From the NCBI RefSeq assembly GCF_003438995.1, contig NZ_QSUN01000015.1, positions 1 to 64,000 on the forward strand: 64,000 bases of DNA, read 5' to 3'. This document shows positions 34,675-43,883 of the stretch, in pieces. This DNA is from Bacteroides sp. OM05-12. Lineage in GTDB: Bacteria > Bacteroidota > Bacteroidia > Bacteroidales > Bacteroidaceae. Position 1 is the first letter of the stretch, and each line of letters opens with the position of its first letter. Both the position numbers and the translations under genes were made by a program. The notes under the pieces are model-generated. The model saw only the letters and a program-made list of their open reading frames with translations. It was not told where the DNA came from and ran no database searches.

Positions 34675-36810
34675 CTATCTTCCGAACCTTGACGTATCCA
34701 CATCACTCTTTTTCGACTCCTTAAAGCCTCCGAATTTATAAACGAATGAGAGGGAAACGGTGCGTCGATCGCTCAATACATTCATACGGCTATGCTGCCC
34801 TGCATAATTGACCGTAGTCTCGGGAATCGTACTGTTAAAGATATCATCGCAACGAAGCATCAACTGCGCTTTTTCCTTTGCAAAGGTCCATTTCAATCCG
34901 GCCGATACCTGATAAGAATCACTTAAATCATAAATACCCTGTATACTGGAAGTTGCATAATAGCCGGATATATCCAACTTTAAATCCGGAGATGAAGATA
35001 GTTTCACGGTATTACTCAACATGGCAAATCCGAAGAAACGTTTACGGTCGAAAGACAGATGATGGAAATCAGACGCTCTTTCTCGTTTCTGAAAACTTTG
35101 CAGTGTCAATTGTGAGTTTAATATCTCACCTATTTTAAACGGAACGACCAAGGCAGCTCCCATTATACGTGAGAAATCAAAGTTAACCGGTTGGAATATA
35201 CCGTTCAAACTTTCATCCGACTGCCATTGGAGTTGTACGAAATGATCGGATGTATGATTGACAAAAGCAGTCAATACATACTTTTGTTTAAAGATATAGC
35301 TACATTGGAACTCATAAGAGCGCGAAGGTTTCAGGTACGGATTACCTTTCATTACCGAATAGGCATTGAGATAGTTGGTCACCGGATTTATCTCCCAATA
35401 CGACGGATACTTCTTATCGCTCGACAAAGACAGTTGCAAAATATGCGTCGGCGAAATGACATAGCTTATATTGACATTCGGAAACCATGCGACATTATCC
35501 CACAACGTACTTGTCCTGCCCCCGGATTCTTCCGTCGTTTTATAATATTCGGCAGCAATAGAGGCCTGTACCGATAGTTTCTGCGCAAAGGTCTTTGTAA
35601 ATCCGGCAAAGGCATTCACTGTCCGTTCATTCTGAATACTTCTAAAGGATGAAGCCTCATCAAAATTATCATCCTGCCAAGTATCGGAAAAACTGTTGTT
35701 GCGGGAGAAGGAAACATTTACTCCGTAAGTCAATCCCCAATCGTCGGGCAACGTATGTGTCTGGTTTACGTAAACCATTCCTTTATGGATACGTTGCTCC
35801 GAAGCGGATAGAATAGTTTTCTTCAATTCCTCACCGGAGCGATTGGCTAAATCCTGATCCGAGTTATCCTTATAATAAGTATAATCCGCACCGGCCACCA
35901 AACCGAAATGAGAATTATACTCCAACCTCAGATTATGCAGTCCCGAAGGTCCTTCCACAGTATTATCCGTATAGACTTTCTCATAGGCAACTTCATCCCG
36001 CAACGCAAAGTCTGTTTCCGAATGACGCCGGCTTGTTGCATCGTCCAACTGAGCCGTATAAGTGAGATTCAGTTTATCCTTACTCTTAAAAGTATATCCT
36101 GTGCCTATGCGGACATTATGTGCCAGTTGTTTACCCTTCCCCCTATCCACCTGAGTTATCCGGTTCAATACGTCATTATAGGTGTGAAGTGACAGCAAGT
36201 CTTCTCCCGTCCGCCACTGCGTCCAGTTGTTAGAGTAGAGAGCATCCAGAGAGAATCTGGATGTGACATAAAGTAAATTACCGCGCAGCATCGTGCTCCC
36301 GTAACGGGTTTGAGAATAAGCAGCCGCCACTTCTCCCTGCAAAGTATCCTCCATTTGTTCCTCCAAGAGGATATTAATCAATGCTCCCCTCACATTATAC
36401 TGTGGTGGAGCACTATACATAACCTCCGCTTTTGCTACCATCGACGCAGGTATGGATTTCAGCAAAGAAAGTAACTGTTCGTAGCTCATGGTAGACAACT
36501 GTCCGTTGATGATAATATGTAACGAACTACTCCCTATCAGCGACAAGTCGTTTTCATTACGGGAAATCACTCCCGGCAACTCTTTTATAGCGTCAAAAGC
36601 ATTATTCACCGCTTTATCTTTTATCAGACGCGGAACGTCATATTTCAGTTTACCATCCTCGACCTTCACTATCGGACGCTCTCCTTTTACCATCACTTCG
36701 GGTAGTTTCACCAGAACACTGTCTAAGAATACGTGTACCGAATCCGTCTGTTGGGCAAATAGCTGCACCAACCAAAGCGAGAATACAGCCACCCATATAA
36801 TACGTTTCAT
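34675..36810 (-). CDS. TonB-dependent receptor-like outer-membrane beta-barrel protein
   Basis: 711 aa from the ATG at 36810 (MKRIIWVAVFSLWLVQLFAQ, signal peptide to about residue 20); 18 upstream in-frame residues are leader. After a short linker a plug-like domain follows: LPEVMVKGERPIVKVEDGKL, NAFDAIKELPGVI, LHIIINGQLSTMSYEQLL and KAEVMYSAPPQYNVRGALINI. The last 550 residues form a large barrel. No carboxypeptidase-like repeat precedes the plug. It fits the outer-membrane beta-barrel family often placed beside two-component genes in Bacteroides; ligand unknown. Divergent from a sensor kinase gene. Confidence 0.85.
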   Translation of the reverse strand: MKRIIWVAVFSLWLVQLFAQQTDSVHVFLDSVLVKLPEVMVKGERPIVKVEDGKLKYDVPRLIKDKAVNNAFDAIKELPGVISRNENDLSLIGSSSLHIIINGQLSTMSYEQLLSLLKSIPASMVAKAEVMYSAPPQYNVRGALINILLEEQMEDTLQGEVAAAYSQTRYGSTMLRGNLLYVTSRFSLDALYSNNWTQWRTGEDLLSLHTYNDVLNRITQVDRGKGKQLAHNVRIGTGYTFKSKDKLNLTYTAQLDDATSRRHSETDFALRDEVAYEKVYTDNTVEGPSGLHNLRLEYNSHFGLVAGADYTYYKDNSDQDLANRSGEELKKTILSASEQRIHKGMVYVNQTHTLPDDWGLTYGVNVSFSRNNSFSDTWQDDNFDEASSFRSIQNERTVNAFAGFTKTFAQKLSVQASIAAEYYKTTEESGGRTSTLWDNVAWFPNVNISYVISPTHILQLSLSSDKKYPSYWEINPVTNYLNAYSVMKGNPYLKPSRSYEFQCSYIFKQKYVLTAFVNHTSDHFVQLQWQSDESLNGIFQPVNFDFSRIMGAALVVPFKIGEILNSQLTLQSFQKRERASDFHHLSFDRKRFFGFAMLSNTVKLSSSPDLKLDISGYYATSSIQGIYDLSDSYQVSAGLKWTFAKEKAQLMLRCDDIFNSTIPETTVNYAGQHSRMNVLSDRRTVSLSFVYKFGGFKESKKSDVDTSRFGR

Positions 36811-36929
36811 AATCTTTTGTTTAAGGGTATATCGCAAAATACGGCAAAATAGAAATATATTCACGTTATCATTTGCTTACGAAGTGTTATTTAGTCTTAT
36901 CAAAAAGGAGGATGATAGCCTGTTCTTAC

Positions 36930-36937
36930 TATTTTTG
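36930..36937 (+). promoter_or_regulatory. -7 box abutting the sensor kinase start
   Basis: TATTTTTG is an exact TAnnTTTG match only 5 bp before the ATG at 36943. If used, transcription would begin at or next to the start codon, giving a leaderless mRNA. No -33 TTTG is seen, so the call is weak. Confidence 0.25.
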
Positions 36938-36942
36938 TCAGC

Positions 36943-38436
36943 ATGAAATTGCCTATTAAAATTATTGCCACCCTTGTCATTCTATCATTGATAGGTGTAT
37001 TCGGGTATCAGACCTATTGGCTTACGGGACTTTATCACACGATGAAAGAGCGCATGGTAAAGGACATCCATGAATCCATGCAAATGGGCGATTACAGTGA
37101 AATGATGTTCAGAATAGACTCACTCAGCCGTTACAGTGAGTTGCACGGGATGATAGAGGCAAGTGCCGGTGCTGTCAATGACACGGTAGCTGCTGAAAAC
37201 GGAGGGCAAATCTATATGAAATCAAATGCTTCGGCACAGGATTCGGTGGGCAACTCCATGGAAAACGAACAAGAAGCAACGCTCATGGCGGATAACCCTT
37301 TCAGTGCGCAAATAAAAAAGACGAATGATTTATTGCTGCTTTCACAATATTTCCAAAGGGGCATACACTCCGGACTGGATGACTTCACGGATATGAATGT
37401 ACAACGATATGACAGCTTACTGACAACCATTCTTGCCGACAAAGGTATCGTAGCTCCGCACCGCAGTGAAATACTCCATTGCACCAACCGGTACCGGAAC
37501 GACAGTTTGCTGCACGATACCGTATTAATAGCAACCGTCACCAATGTTCCTTCTTACCGTCCCGGCCCCAAAGCCATACATTTTGATTACATATTCGATA
37601 TACATGGAAGCTCTATCCACAGGCTATGGATGGAACCGATAGAAATACTCGTACTCAAGCAGATGACAGGTATCCTGATAACATCCCTACTTATTCTTAT
37701 CATTCTGTCCTTCTCCTTCGGATACCTTATTCATATCCTGTTCCGGCAGAAGACCCTTGAAGAAATGAAAGAAGACTTCACCCATAACATGACGCATGAG
37801 CTGAAAACTCCGATTGCCGTTGCTTATGCAGCCAATGACGCCATGCTCAATTTTGAGATAAACGATAAAGAGAAGAGAAGGAAATACCAGTACGTCATAC
37901 AGGAACAATTAAAACAGCTCGGCGGATTGGTCGAACAAATCCTCTCGATGAGTATGGAACAAAAGCGGAACTTCAAGTTGCATAAAGAGTCTATCCATAT
38001 AAAAGAATTGTTGGACGAACTTATTGAGCAGCACAAGCTGAAAGCCGATAAACCCGTCACATTCCATACGGACATCCGTCCCGAAGATTTAACGGTGAAT
38101 GCCGACCGCACGCACTTGTATAATATCATCAGCAATCTGATAGACAACGGAGTGAAGTATTCCGATGATTCCGCCCATATATCCATCCGTGCCGAACAAA
38201 ACGATGAATATACCCTCCTATCCGTCACGGACAAAGGCAACGGCATACCTTCCGATAAGCTGGCGCATATTTTTGATAAGTTCTACCGCATACCTACCGG
38301 CAACCGTCATGCCGTAAAGGGTTACGGACTCGGATTATACTATGTAAAAACAATGGTGGAACAACATAAAGGGAGAATTTCAGTTAATAGTATTACCGGA
38401 CAAGGTTCCACGTTTACAATCCTGCTACCGCTATGA
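36943..38436 (+). CDS. Sensor histidine kinase of a two-component system
   Basis: 497 aa. TM1 residues about 5-25, a periplasmic sensor region of about 210 residues without a recognised domain, TM2 about 240-265 (ILITSLLILIILSFSFGYLI), no HAMP evident. HisKA box: FTHNMTHELKTPIAVAYAAND with phosphoacceptor His285. The ATPase domain has NIISNLIDNGVKYSDD (N box), VTDKGNGIPSDKLAHIFDKFYR (G1/F) and GYGLGLYYVKTMVEQHKG (G2). Its stop overlaps the response regulator start (ATGA). Divergent from the outer-membrane receptor, a likely regulatory target. Confidence 0.95.
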   Translation: MKLPIKIIATLVILSLIGVFGYQTYWLTGLYHTMKERMVKDIHESMQMGDYSEMMFRIDSLSRYSELHGMIEASAGAVNDTVAAENGGQIYMKSNASAQDSVGNSMENEQEATLMADNPFSAQIKKTNDLLLLSQYFQRGIHSGLDDFTDMNVQRYDSLLTTILADKGIVAPHRSEILHCTNRYRNDSLLHDTVLIATVTNVPSYRPGPKAIHFDYIFDIHGSSIHRLWMEPIEILVLKQMTGILITSLLILIILSFSFGYLIHILFRQKTLEEMKEDFTHNMTHELKTPIAVAYAANDAMLNFEINDKEKRRKYQYVIQEQLKQLGGLVEQILSMSMEQKRNFKLHKESIHIKELLDELIEQHKLKADKPVTFHTDIRPEDLTVNADRTHLYNIISNLIDNGVKYSDDSAHISIRAEQNDEYTLLSVTDKGNGIPSDKLAHIFDKFYRIPTGNRHAVKGYGLGLYYVKTMVEQHKGRISVNSITGQGSTFTILLPL

Positions 38437-39125
38437 ACAACGAAAAGATACATGTACTACTCGTAGAAGACGAACAGACGCTCGCCATGATTATCAAGGA
38501 AACACTGGAGAACCTTGATTTTAAAATCAGTACGGCAAAAGATGGAGAAGAAGGTTTACATCTTTTCTTTGAATTGCATCCCGATGTTTTGGTGGCAGAT
38601 GTAATGATGCCCCGAATGGATGGCTTCGAAATGGTACGCCGCATCCGCCAGACAGACAAACGTACGCCGGTGTTATTCCTAACCGCACGCTCTGCCATTA
38701 ATGATGTAGTAGCGGGCTTCGAATTGGGAGCGAACGACTATCTGAAAAAACCTTTCGGCATACAGGAGCTTATCATACGAATCAAGGCATTACTGAATAA
38801 AGCTTTTATTGAAGAGAGATATGAAAACAGTTATAATATAGGTAATTACACATTGAATCCTATTACTCAGATATTATCTTTCGCCGGAAGCAAGCAAGAG
38901 CTTTCACACCGGGAAACCGAAATACTGAAACGACTGTGCGAAAACCGTAACCAAGTGGTAAATACACAAAATCTTTTGTTGGAATTGTGGGGAGACGACA
39001 GTTTCTTCAATGCGCGAAGCCTTCATGTATTCATCACCAAACTGCGGCACAAACTATCGCAAGACGAGCGGATAAGGATTGTCAATGTACGGGGAATAGG
39101 ATATAAATTGATAATTAATAATTGA
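38433..39125 (+). CDS. OmpR-family response regulator
   Basis: 230 aa. Receiver domain residues 1-120 with phosphoacceptor Asp56 (VLVADVMMPRMDGFEMVRR), LTARSA, and GANDYLKKPF with the conserved Lys. C-terminal winged-helix DNA-binding domain from about residue 135 (LSHRETEILKRLCENRNQVV, ARSLHVFITKLRHKL, IRIVNVRGIGYKL). ATG overlaps the kinase stop by 4 bp, so the pair is translationally coupled. Partner of the upstream kinase. Confidence 0.96.
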   Translation: MNNEKIHVLLVEDEQTLAMIIKETLENLDFKISTAKDGEEGLHLFFELHPDVLVADVMMPRMDGFEMVRRIRQTDKRTPVLFLTARSAINDVVAGFELGANDYLKKPFGIQELIIRIKALLNKAFIEERYENSYNIGNYTLNPITQILSFAGSKQELSHRETEILKRLCENRNQVVNTQNLLLELWGDDSFFNARSLHVFITKLRHKLSQDERIRIVNVRGIGYKLIINN

Positions 39126-39126
39126 C

Positions 39127-39197
39127 AATGAACAATTAATAATGAAGGACAAGAGAAACGTCACCTGTCCTACATTATTCATTATTAATTGTTCATT
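39127..39197. terminator. Bidirectional terminator / AT-rich palindrome
   Basis: 20-bp perfect arms: AATGAACAATTAATAATGAA (39127-39146) and its complement at 39178-39197, with an inner GGACA/TGTCC stem (39147-39151, 39166-39170). It lies between the convergent response regulator and copper ATPase genes. The flanks repeat AATTAATAATTGACAATG. Similar AT palindromes are frequent between Bacteroides genes. Confidence 0.75.
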
Positions 39198-39215
39198 ATT
39201 AATTTCCCAACAGGA

Positions 39216-41429
39216 TTATAGTTTTCTCCAGTTCAGGCTCAACGAATTCAGTACCACACTGACAGAGCTGAACGCCATTGCAGCACTGGCAAGCATCGGG
39301 TTGAGCAGCAATCCATTGATAGGAAACAATATACCTGCCGCAATGGGAATACCGATCAAATTATAGATAAACGCCCAGAAAAGGTTCTGACGGATCAACT
39401 TCACCGTCTGGCGTGAGAGTTTAAATGCTTTCGGAAGCATCAGCAAATCCGAAGTCATCAACGTCACCATAGCCACATCCATCGCAATATCCGTTCCGCG
39501 CCCCATAGCCACACTGACATCGGCACGTGCCAACGCCTGAGAATCATTGATGCCATCACCTACCATTGCCACCACTCTCCCTTCCGACTGTAATTGCTTC
39601 ACTACCTCTTCTTTATCGGAAGGCAAAGCATCCGAAATAAAACGGTCTATATCCAGTTCTCCCGCCACAGCCTGAGCAGTTTCGTGTCCGTCGCCCGTGA
39701 GCATACATACGTAGATGCCATTGGCTTTCAACTGTTTGATAGCCGGTAAAGATGTCGGTTTCAACTGGTCGCTAATGGCGATGACCGCAAGCAGTTCATT
39801 CCCTTTGCCGAAGTAAACGATACTTTTGGCTTCCCTTTCATATTGAGTCAGCATATCCTCCAAGACATCTTTTACTTCCGCATTAAAGGTTATCAGCAGC
39901 TTATGGCTTCCCACCCAATAAATCTCGTGGTCTACTTCCACCTTTATACCTCTTCCGGTCATACTTTCAAATGAACTTACCGTAGCCGGCTGTATATTCT
40001 CCGCCTGCAAAGCCTCTACGATAGCTTCTGCCAACGGATGTTCCGACTTCTGCTCCGCAGACAGTAGAATGGATTTATAGTTCGTATCTTCCGCCTGTGC
40101 CCACAGCCAACCGGAAACGGTGGGATGCCCTTCCGTCAACGTTCCTGTTTTGTCAAAAACCACCGTATTCACCTTACACATCTGTTCCAGTGCAACGGCA
40201 TCCTTTATCAGTATATGATTGCTTGCACCCTTTCCGATACCCACCATCAAAGCAGTAGGAGTGGCAAGTCCCAAAGCACACGGACAGGCAATAACCAATA
40301 CGGACACGGCGGACAATATAGCGTAGGAGAAATCGTCCATTCCTCCCAATACCATCCATACCACAAACGTAAGTATGGCAATGCCGAGAACAGTAGGAAC
40401 AAAGATAGAAGTTACTTTATCCACAATACGCTGTACGGGAGCTTTTGAACCTTGAGCTTCCTGCACCATACGGATAATATGCGCAAGAACGGTCTCTTTA
40501 CCCGTTTTCTCCACCCGGAGCGTAAAAGAACCTTTCTGATTGATCGTACCGGCAAGGACGTGCTCACTGCTCGTCTTCTCCACCGGTATCGGTTCGCCGG
40601 TTATCATGCTCTCGTCCACATACGAACTTCCGTCCACCACCGTACCGTCTACCGGAATCTTTTCGCCGGGACGAACGCTTATCAAGTCATTTGCCTGAAG
40701 CAGAGTAATCAGTACATCCTCTTCTTTGCCGTCTTTTATCAAACGGGCGGTCTTGGGCTGCAATCCCATCAACTTACGGATGGCGGACGAGGTATTGCCT
40801 TTCGCTTTCTCCTCCATCAGCTTGCCCAAAAGAACAAAAGCGATAATCACCGTAGCCGCTTCGTAATAGACATGAGGTTCCAACCCCCTGTTATACCAGA
40901 AGTCCGGGAAAAACGTATTAAACAGACTGAACAGGAAAGCGATGGAGGTACTCAACGCCACCAGCGTATCCATATTGCTACGTCCTATCTTCAGTTGTTT
41001 CCATGCATTCACATAAAAGGAATTGCCGAAATAAATCAGTACCGGCAATGAAAGTACCAGCATGATAAAATTCACATAAGGCACGTGCATGAAGAACATG
41101 CCCAATACGGCTACGGGAACAGAAAAAAGCCACGCTCCTATTGTCTTCATTTTTAATTTCCCGAAACGTTCCTTTTGTTCTTCTTCCTGACGTTCCAAGG
41201 CATTGTCTTCTTCTACAATCAGGTCGTATCCGGCTTTCTTCACCGCCTCGTGTATCTGTTCGGGAGTAATCTTTCCGGAGTCGAACTCTACCGACAGATT
41301 GTTGGCTGCAAGGTTCACGGCTCCATTCACCACCCCGTCCAATCCTTTCACCGTACGTTCCACATTGTTAGCGCACCCGGCACAATGCATACCAAGTACC
41401 GGATATATTTTTTTCTCTATCTTACTCAT
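39216..41429 (-). CDS. copA: Copper-translocating P1B-type ATPase
   Basis: 737 aa from the ATG at 41429 ([10 protein letters not shown]); 26 upstream in-frame residues are leader. One N-terminal heavy-metal domain, GMHCAGC with Cys16/Cys19. P-type ATPase core: [15 protein letters not shown], membrane metal site [14 protein letters not shown] near residue 381, phosphorylation site [14 protein letters not shown] (Asp near 425), SEHPLAEAI (P1B HP motif) and [17 protein letters not shown]. Exports Cu(I) from the cytosol. The promoter carries a palindrome around the -7 box. Confidence 0.95.
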   Translation of the reverse strand: MSKIEKKIYPVLGMHCAGCANNVERTVKGLDGVVNGAVNLAANNLSVEFDSGKITPEQIHEAVKKAGYDLIVEEDNALERQEEEQKERFGKLKMKTIGAWLFSVPVAVLGMFFMHVPYVNFIMLVLSLPVLIYFGNSFYVNAWKQLKIGRSNMDTLVALSTSIAFLFSLFNTFFPDFWYNRGLEPHVYYEAATVIIAFVLLGKLMEEKAKGNTSSAIRKLMGLQPKTARLIKDGKEEDVLITLLQANDLISVRPGEKIPVDGTVVDGSSYVDESMITGEPIPVEKTSSEHVLAGTINQKGSFTLRVEKTGKETVLAHIIRMVQEAQGSKAPVQRIVDKVTSIFVPTVLGIAILTFVVWMVLGGMDDFSYAILSAVSVLVIACPCALGLATPTALMVGIGKGASNHILIKDAVALEQMCKVNTVVFDKTGTLTEGHPTVSGWLWAQAEDTNYKSILLSAEQKSEHPLAEAIVEALQAENIQPATVSSFESMTGRGIKVEVDHEIYWVGSHKLLITFNAEVKDVLEDMLTQYEREAKSIVYFGKGNELLAVIAISDQLKPTSLPAIKQLKANGIYVCMLTGDGHETAQAVAGELDIDRFISDALPSDKEEVVKQLQSEGRVVAMVGDGINDSQALARADVSVAMGRGTDIAMDVAMVTLMTSDLLMLPKAFKLSRQTVKLIRQNLFWAFIYNLIGIPIAAGILFPINGLLLNPMLASAAMAFSSVSVVLNSLSLNWRKL

Positions 41430-41460
41430 TATATATAATCTGTTTTTATGAATGATTTTG

Positions 41461-41491
41461 TCCTGCTTGCAAAGATAATAAACAAGCAGGA
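41461..41491 (-). promoter_or_regulatory. copA -7 box enclosed by a 9-bp palindrome (candidate operator)
   Basis: The minus strand has TATCTTTG (complement 41470-41477), an exact TAnnTTTG box. It is flanked by TCCTGCTTG (41461-41469) and CAAGCAGGA (41483-41491), perfect 9-bp arms 13 bp apart. A dimeric repressor or activator bound there would cover the promoter. No regulator gene is adjacent. Confidence 0.5.
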
Positions 41492-41524
41492 AAGGAGCTT
41501 TGTTCACCCTTATAATTTATTCGT

Positions 41525-41619
41525 TTGACCATGCTGAAACGACAGGATGGGCATGGGCAAACGACAGGTTCGCCATGCCTAAACGCAAGGCTGTTTTCGG
41601 CTGAACGATTAAATCGTTC
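41525..41619. repeat. 22-bp array, family C, copy 2 (inverted)
   Basis: On the minus strand, units of 22 bp read CCTTGCGTTTAGGCATGG, CCTGTCGTTTGCCCATGC and CCTGTCGTTTCAGCATGG, closely matching copy 1 at 21863-21961. A short palindrome GAACGATT/AATCGTTC (41603-41619) ends it. This copy lies between divergent copA and the DUF3298 gene, upstream of both promoters. Confidence 0.8.
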
Positions 41620-41670
41620 TTATCATTGGAATTAATGCGCTAATTATTCGTAGGAATCCACAATATATTC

Positions 41671-41678
41671 TATATTTG
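41671..41678 (+). promoter_or_regulatory. -7 box for the DUF3298 operon
   Basis: TATATTTG, an exact TAnnTTTG match, 48 bp before the start at 41726. No clear -33 TTTG. Confidence 0.42.
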
Positions 41679-41725
41679 TACATCAAATGAGAGTATACAA
41701 CAGGTGTATGACTAACAAAATGATT

Positions 41726-42574
41726 ATGAAAAAGCAAACGATAGGTTTCTTAACCATAGCAACCCTAATTAGTTCCATCTTTTTTTCGTGTAACGACGGA
41801 AAAGTGAAACAATATGGTAACATGGAATTTGATAGTATCAAGATAGACAATACAGCTTCACTTATCAACGATAGCACTTCCCCGAATTGCAATTTGAGGA
41901 TTGATTTTGTCTATCCGGTCAAATGTGACAATCAGGTATTGATGGATAGCGTCAACCGGGCATTAATCGTCACTTGCTTCGGCAAGGCGTATGACGGGTT
42001 GGATGCAACCGCTGCCGTCGATTCTTTCAGAAACACCTACGTGAAAGAATACCGCACAGATTTGCAAGCGCTTTATCGGGAAGACCTGCAAAACAGTAAC
42101 GGCGAAGAGTCCGTAGGCGGATGGTATTCCTATTATCAATCCATTGAAGCGCGTCCGTTAAGTGAAAATTCACGTTATCTGGTATATGCCGTCAACGAAA
42201 GCGAATATCGCGGAGGCGCTCACGGCACATACAGCACGAACTTTATCAACTTCAATGCCGAAAACGGAAGCATCCTGCATCTGAACGATGTGTTCAAACC
42301 GAATTATAAAAACGCTGTCAGCGAACTTCTGTTGGAGAAACTGATGAAAGACACCGATAGCGCCACGCTGGAAGAACTGGAAGACAAGGCTTATCTGCAA
42401 GATACGGAAATGTATCCGAGCGAGAACTTCCGTCTGGGAAAGGATAGCATTTATTTCTTCTATAATGTATATGAGATAGCTCCATACAGTACAGGAGCTA
42501 CGGAAATAGCACTTTCATACGATGTGTTACAAGGTTTGCTGAAAGAACAACCGGTCAATACGAATAAGAAATAA
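41726..42574 (+). CDS. DUF3298/RsiV-domain lipoprotein
   Basis: 282 aa from the ATG at 41726 (MKKQTIGFLTIATLISSIFFSC), with a lipoprotein signal and Cys22. The C-terminal half matches DUF3298: EYRGGAHGTYSTNFINFNAE, ILHLNDVFKPNYKNAVSELL and EIAPYSTGATEIALSYDVLQGLL. In other bacteria this domain occurs in RsiV, an anti-sigma factor that binds lysozyme, but no anti-sigma segment is present here. Likely periplasmic-facing or surface lipoprotein. It is followed 2 bp later by rsmG. Confidence 0.88.
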   Translation: MKKQTIGFLTIATLISSIFFSCNDGKVKQYGNMEFDSIKIDNTASLINDSTSPNCNLRIDFVYPVKCDNQVLMDSVNRALIVTCFGKAYDGLDATAAVDSFRNTYVKEYRTDLQALYREDLQNSNGEESVGGWYSYYQSIEARPLSENSRYLVYAVNESEYRGGAHGTYSTNFINFNAENGSILHLNDVFKPNYKNAVSELLLEKLMKDTDSATLEELEDKAYLQDTEMYPSENFRLGKDSIYFFYNVYEIAPYSTGATEIALSYDVLQGLLKEQPVNTNKK

Positions 42575-42576
42575 CG

Positions 42577-43197
42577 ATGGAGTTGATCTTAAAATACTTC
42601 CCGAACCTGACAGACGAGCAGAAACGGCAATTCGCCGCGCTCTATGATTTATATATCGACTGGAATGCGAAGATAAACGTTATCTCTCGAAAAGATATCG
42701 AGAATTTGTATGAGCATCATGTGCTGCACTCCCTGGGAATCGCCAAAATCATTAATTTCCGTGCCGGAAGCAGTATCATGGATTTAGGTACGGGCGGAGG
42801 CTTTCCGGGTATCCCCCTTGCCATACTTTTTCCCGAATGTAAATTTCATTTAGTAGACAGTATCGGTAAAAAAGTCCGTGTGGCAACGGAAGTGGCAAAT
42901 GCCATCGGGTTGAAGAACACGACTTTCAGGCATGCCCGCGCACAAGAGGAGAAGGCTTTATTCGACTTTGTAGTGAGCCGGGCCGTAATGCCGCTTGCCG
43001 ACCTGATCGACATTATCAAAAAGAACATAGCAAAAGAACAGCATAACGCCTTGCCCAACGGACTTATTTGCCTGAAAGGCGGCGAACTGGAACGGGAAAC
43101 GATGCCCGTAAAGAACAAAACAATGATATCCGACCTGAACCAATATTTCAAAGAACCGTTCTTTGAGACGAAAAAGGTCGTATATGTTTCACTTTAA
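42577..43197 (+). CDS. rsmG: 16S rRNA (guanine527-N7)-methyltransferase
   Basis: 206 aa, GidB/RsmG family. Motifs: YIDWNAKINVISRKDIENLYEHHVLHSLGI (split; KINVISR and HVLHSL are diagnostic), SAM motif I IMDLGTGGGFPGIPLAILFP, FHLVDSIGKKVRVATEVA, and SRAVMPLADLI. Methylates G527 in 16S rRNA; loss is known to give low-level streptomycin resistance in other bacteria. Two bp after the DUF3298 gene and 18 bp before the metallo-hydrolase. Confidence 0.95.
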   Translation: MELILKYFPNLTDEQKRQFAALYDLYIDWNAKINVISRKDIENLYEHHVLHSLGIAKIINFRAGSSIMDLGTGGGFPGIPLAILFPECKFHLVDSIGKKVRVATEVANAIGLKNTTFRHARAQEEKALFDFVVSRAVMPLADLIDIIKKNIAKEQHNALPNGLICLKGGELERETMPVKNKTMISDLNQYFKEPFFETKKVVYVSL

Positions 43198-43215
43198 CGT
43201 CAAGAAGATTGCGTT

Positions 43216-43854
43216 ATGAAAATTAAAAGATTTGAATTTAATATGTTTCCGGTAAACTGCTACGTATTATCGGACGAGACAAAAGAAGCGGTAGTAATTG
43301 ATGCAGGATGCTTTTACGAGGATGAGAAGCAGGCATTGAAGAATTACATAACCGGTAATGAACTGCACGTTACACGCTTGCTCTGTACCCACCTCCATCT
43401 GGACCATATCTTTGGCAATCCGTTTATGCTGAAAGAGTACGGAGTAAAGGCGGAAGCCAATCAAGCCGATGAATTTTGGCTAGAACGTGCACCGCAACAA
43501 TCCCGGATGTTCGGATTTGAATTGAAAGAAGCTCCCGTCCCATTAGGCAAATACGTATGCGACGGAGATATTATCACTTTCGGAAATACAAATCTGGAAG
43601 CAATCCATGTGCCCGGACACTCTCCCGGCAGTTTGGTATATTACTGCAAAGAAGAGAAATGTATGTTTTCCGGTGACGTATTGTTTCAGGGAAGCATCGG
43701 ACGGGCAGATCTTGCCGGAGGTAACTTCGACGAACTGCGGGAGCATATATGCAGCCGTCTGTTTATATTGCCCGACGATACGGTGGTCTACCCCGGTCAC
43801 GGAGCACCTACCAGTATCGGAGCAGAGAAACGGGATAACCCATTCTTCAGATAA
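43216..43854 (+). CDS. MBL-fold metallo-hydrolase (glyoxalase II-like)
   Basis: 212 aa. Beta-lactamase fold metal site: CTHLHLDHIFGN (HxHxDH), HVPGHSPGSLVYY (His), SGDVLFQGSIGRADL (Asp) and VYPGHGAPTSIGAEKRDNPFF (His). This arrangement is that of hydroxyacylglutathione hydrolase-like proteins of unknown thioester or ester substrate. Same operon as rsmG and 29 bp before gcvP. Confidence 0.93.
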   Translation: MKIKRFEFNMFPVNCYVLSDETKEAVVIDAGCFYEDEKQALKNYITGNELHVTRLLCTHLHLDHIFGNPFMLKEYGVKAEANQADEFWLERAPQQSRMFGFELKEAPVPLGKYVCDGDIITFGNTNLEAIHVPGHSPGSLVYYCKEEKCMFSGDVLFQGSIGRADLAGGNFDELREHICSRLFILPDDTVVYPGHGAPTSIGAEKRDNPFFR

Positions 43855-43883
43855 CAAATAATCAATCTTATTATTATATAACC

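Noticed and set aside
39127..39197. Member of the 22-bp array class
   Set aside because: It is a simple AT palindrome with 20-bp arms and no 22-bp register.
40452..41051. 199-residue open frame on the plus strand
   Set aside because: Antisense to copA.
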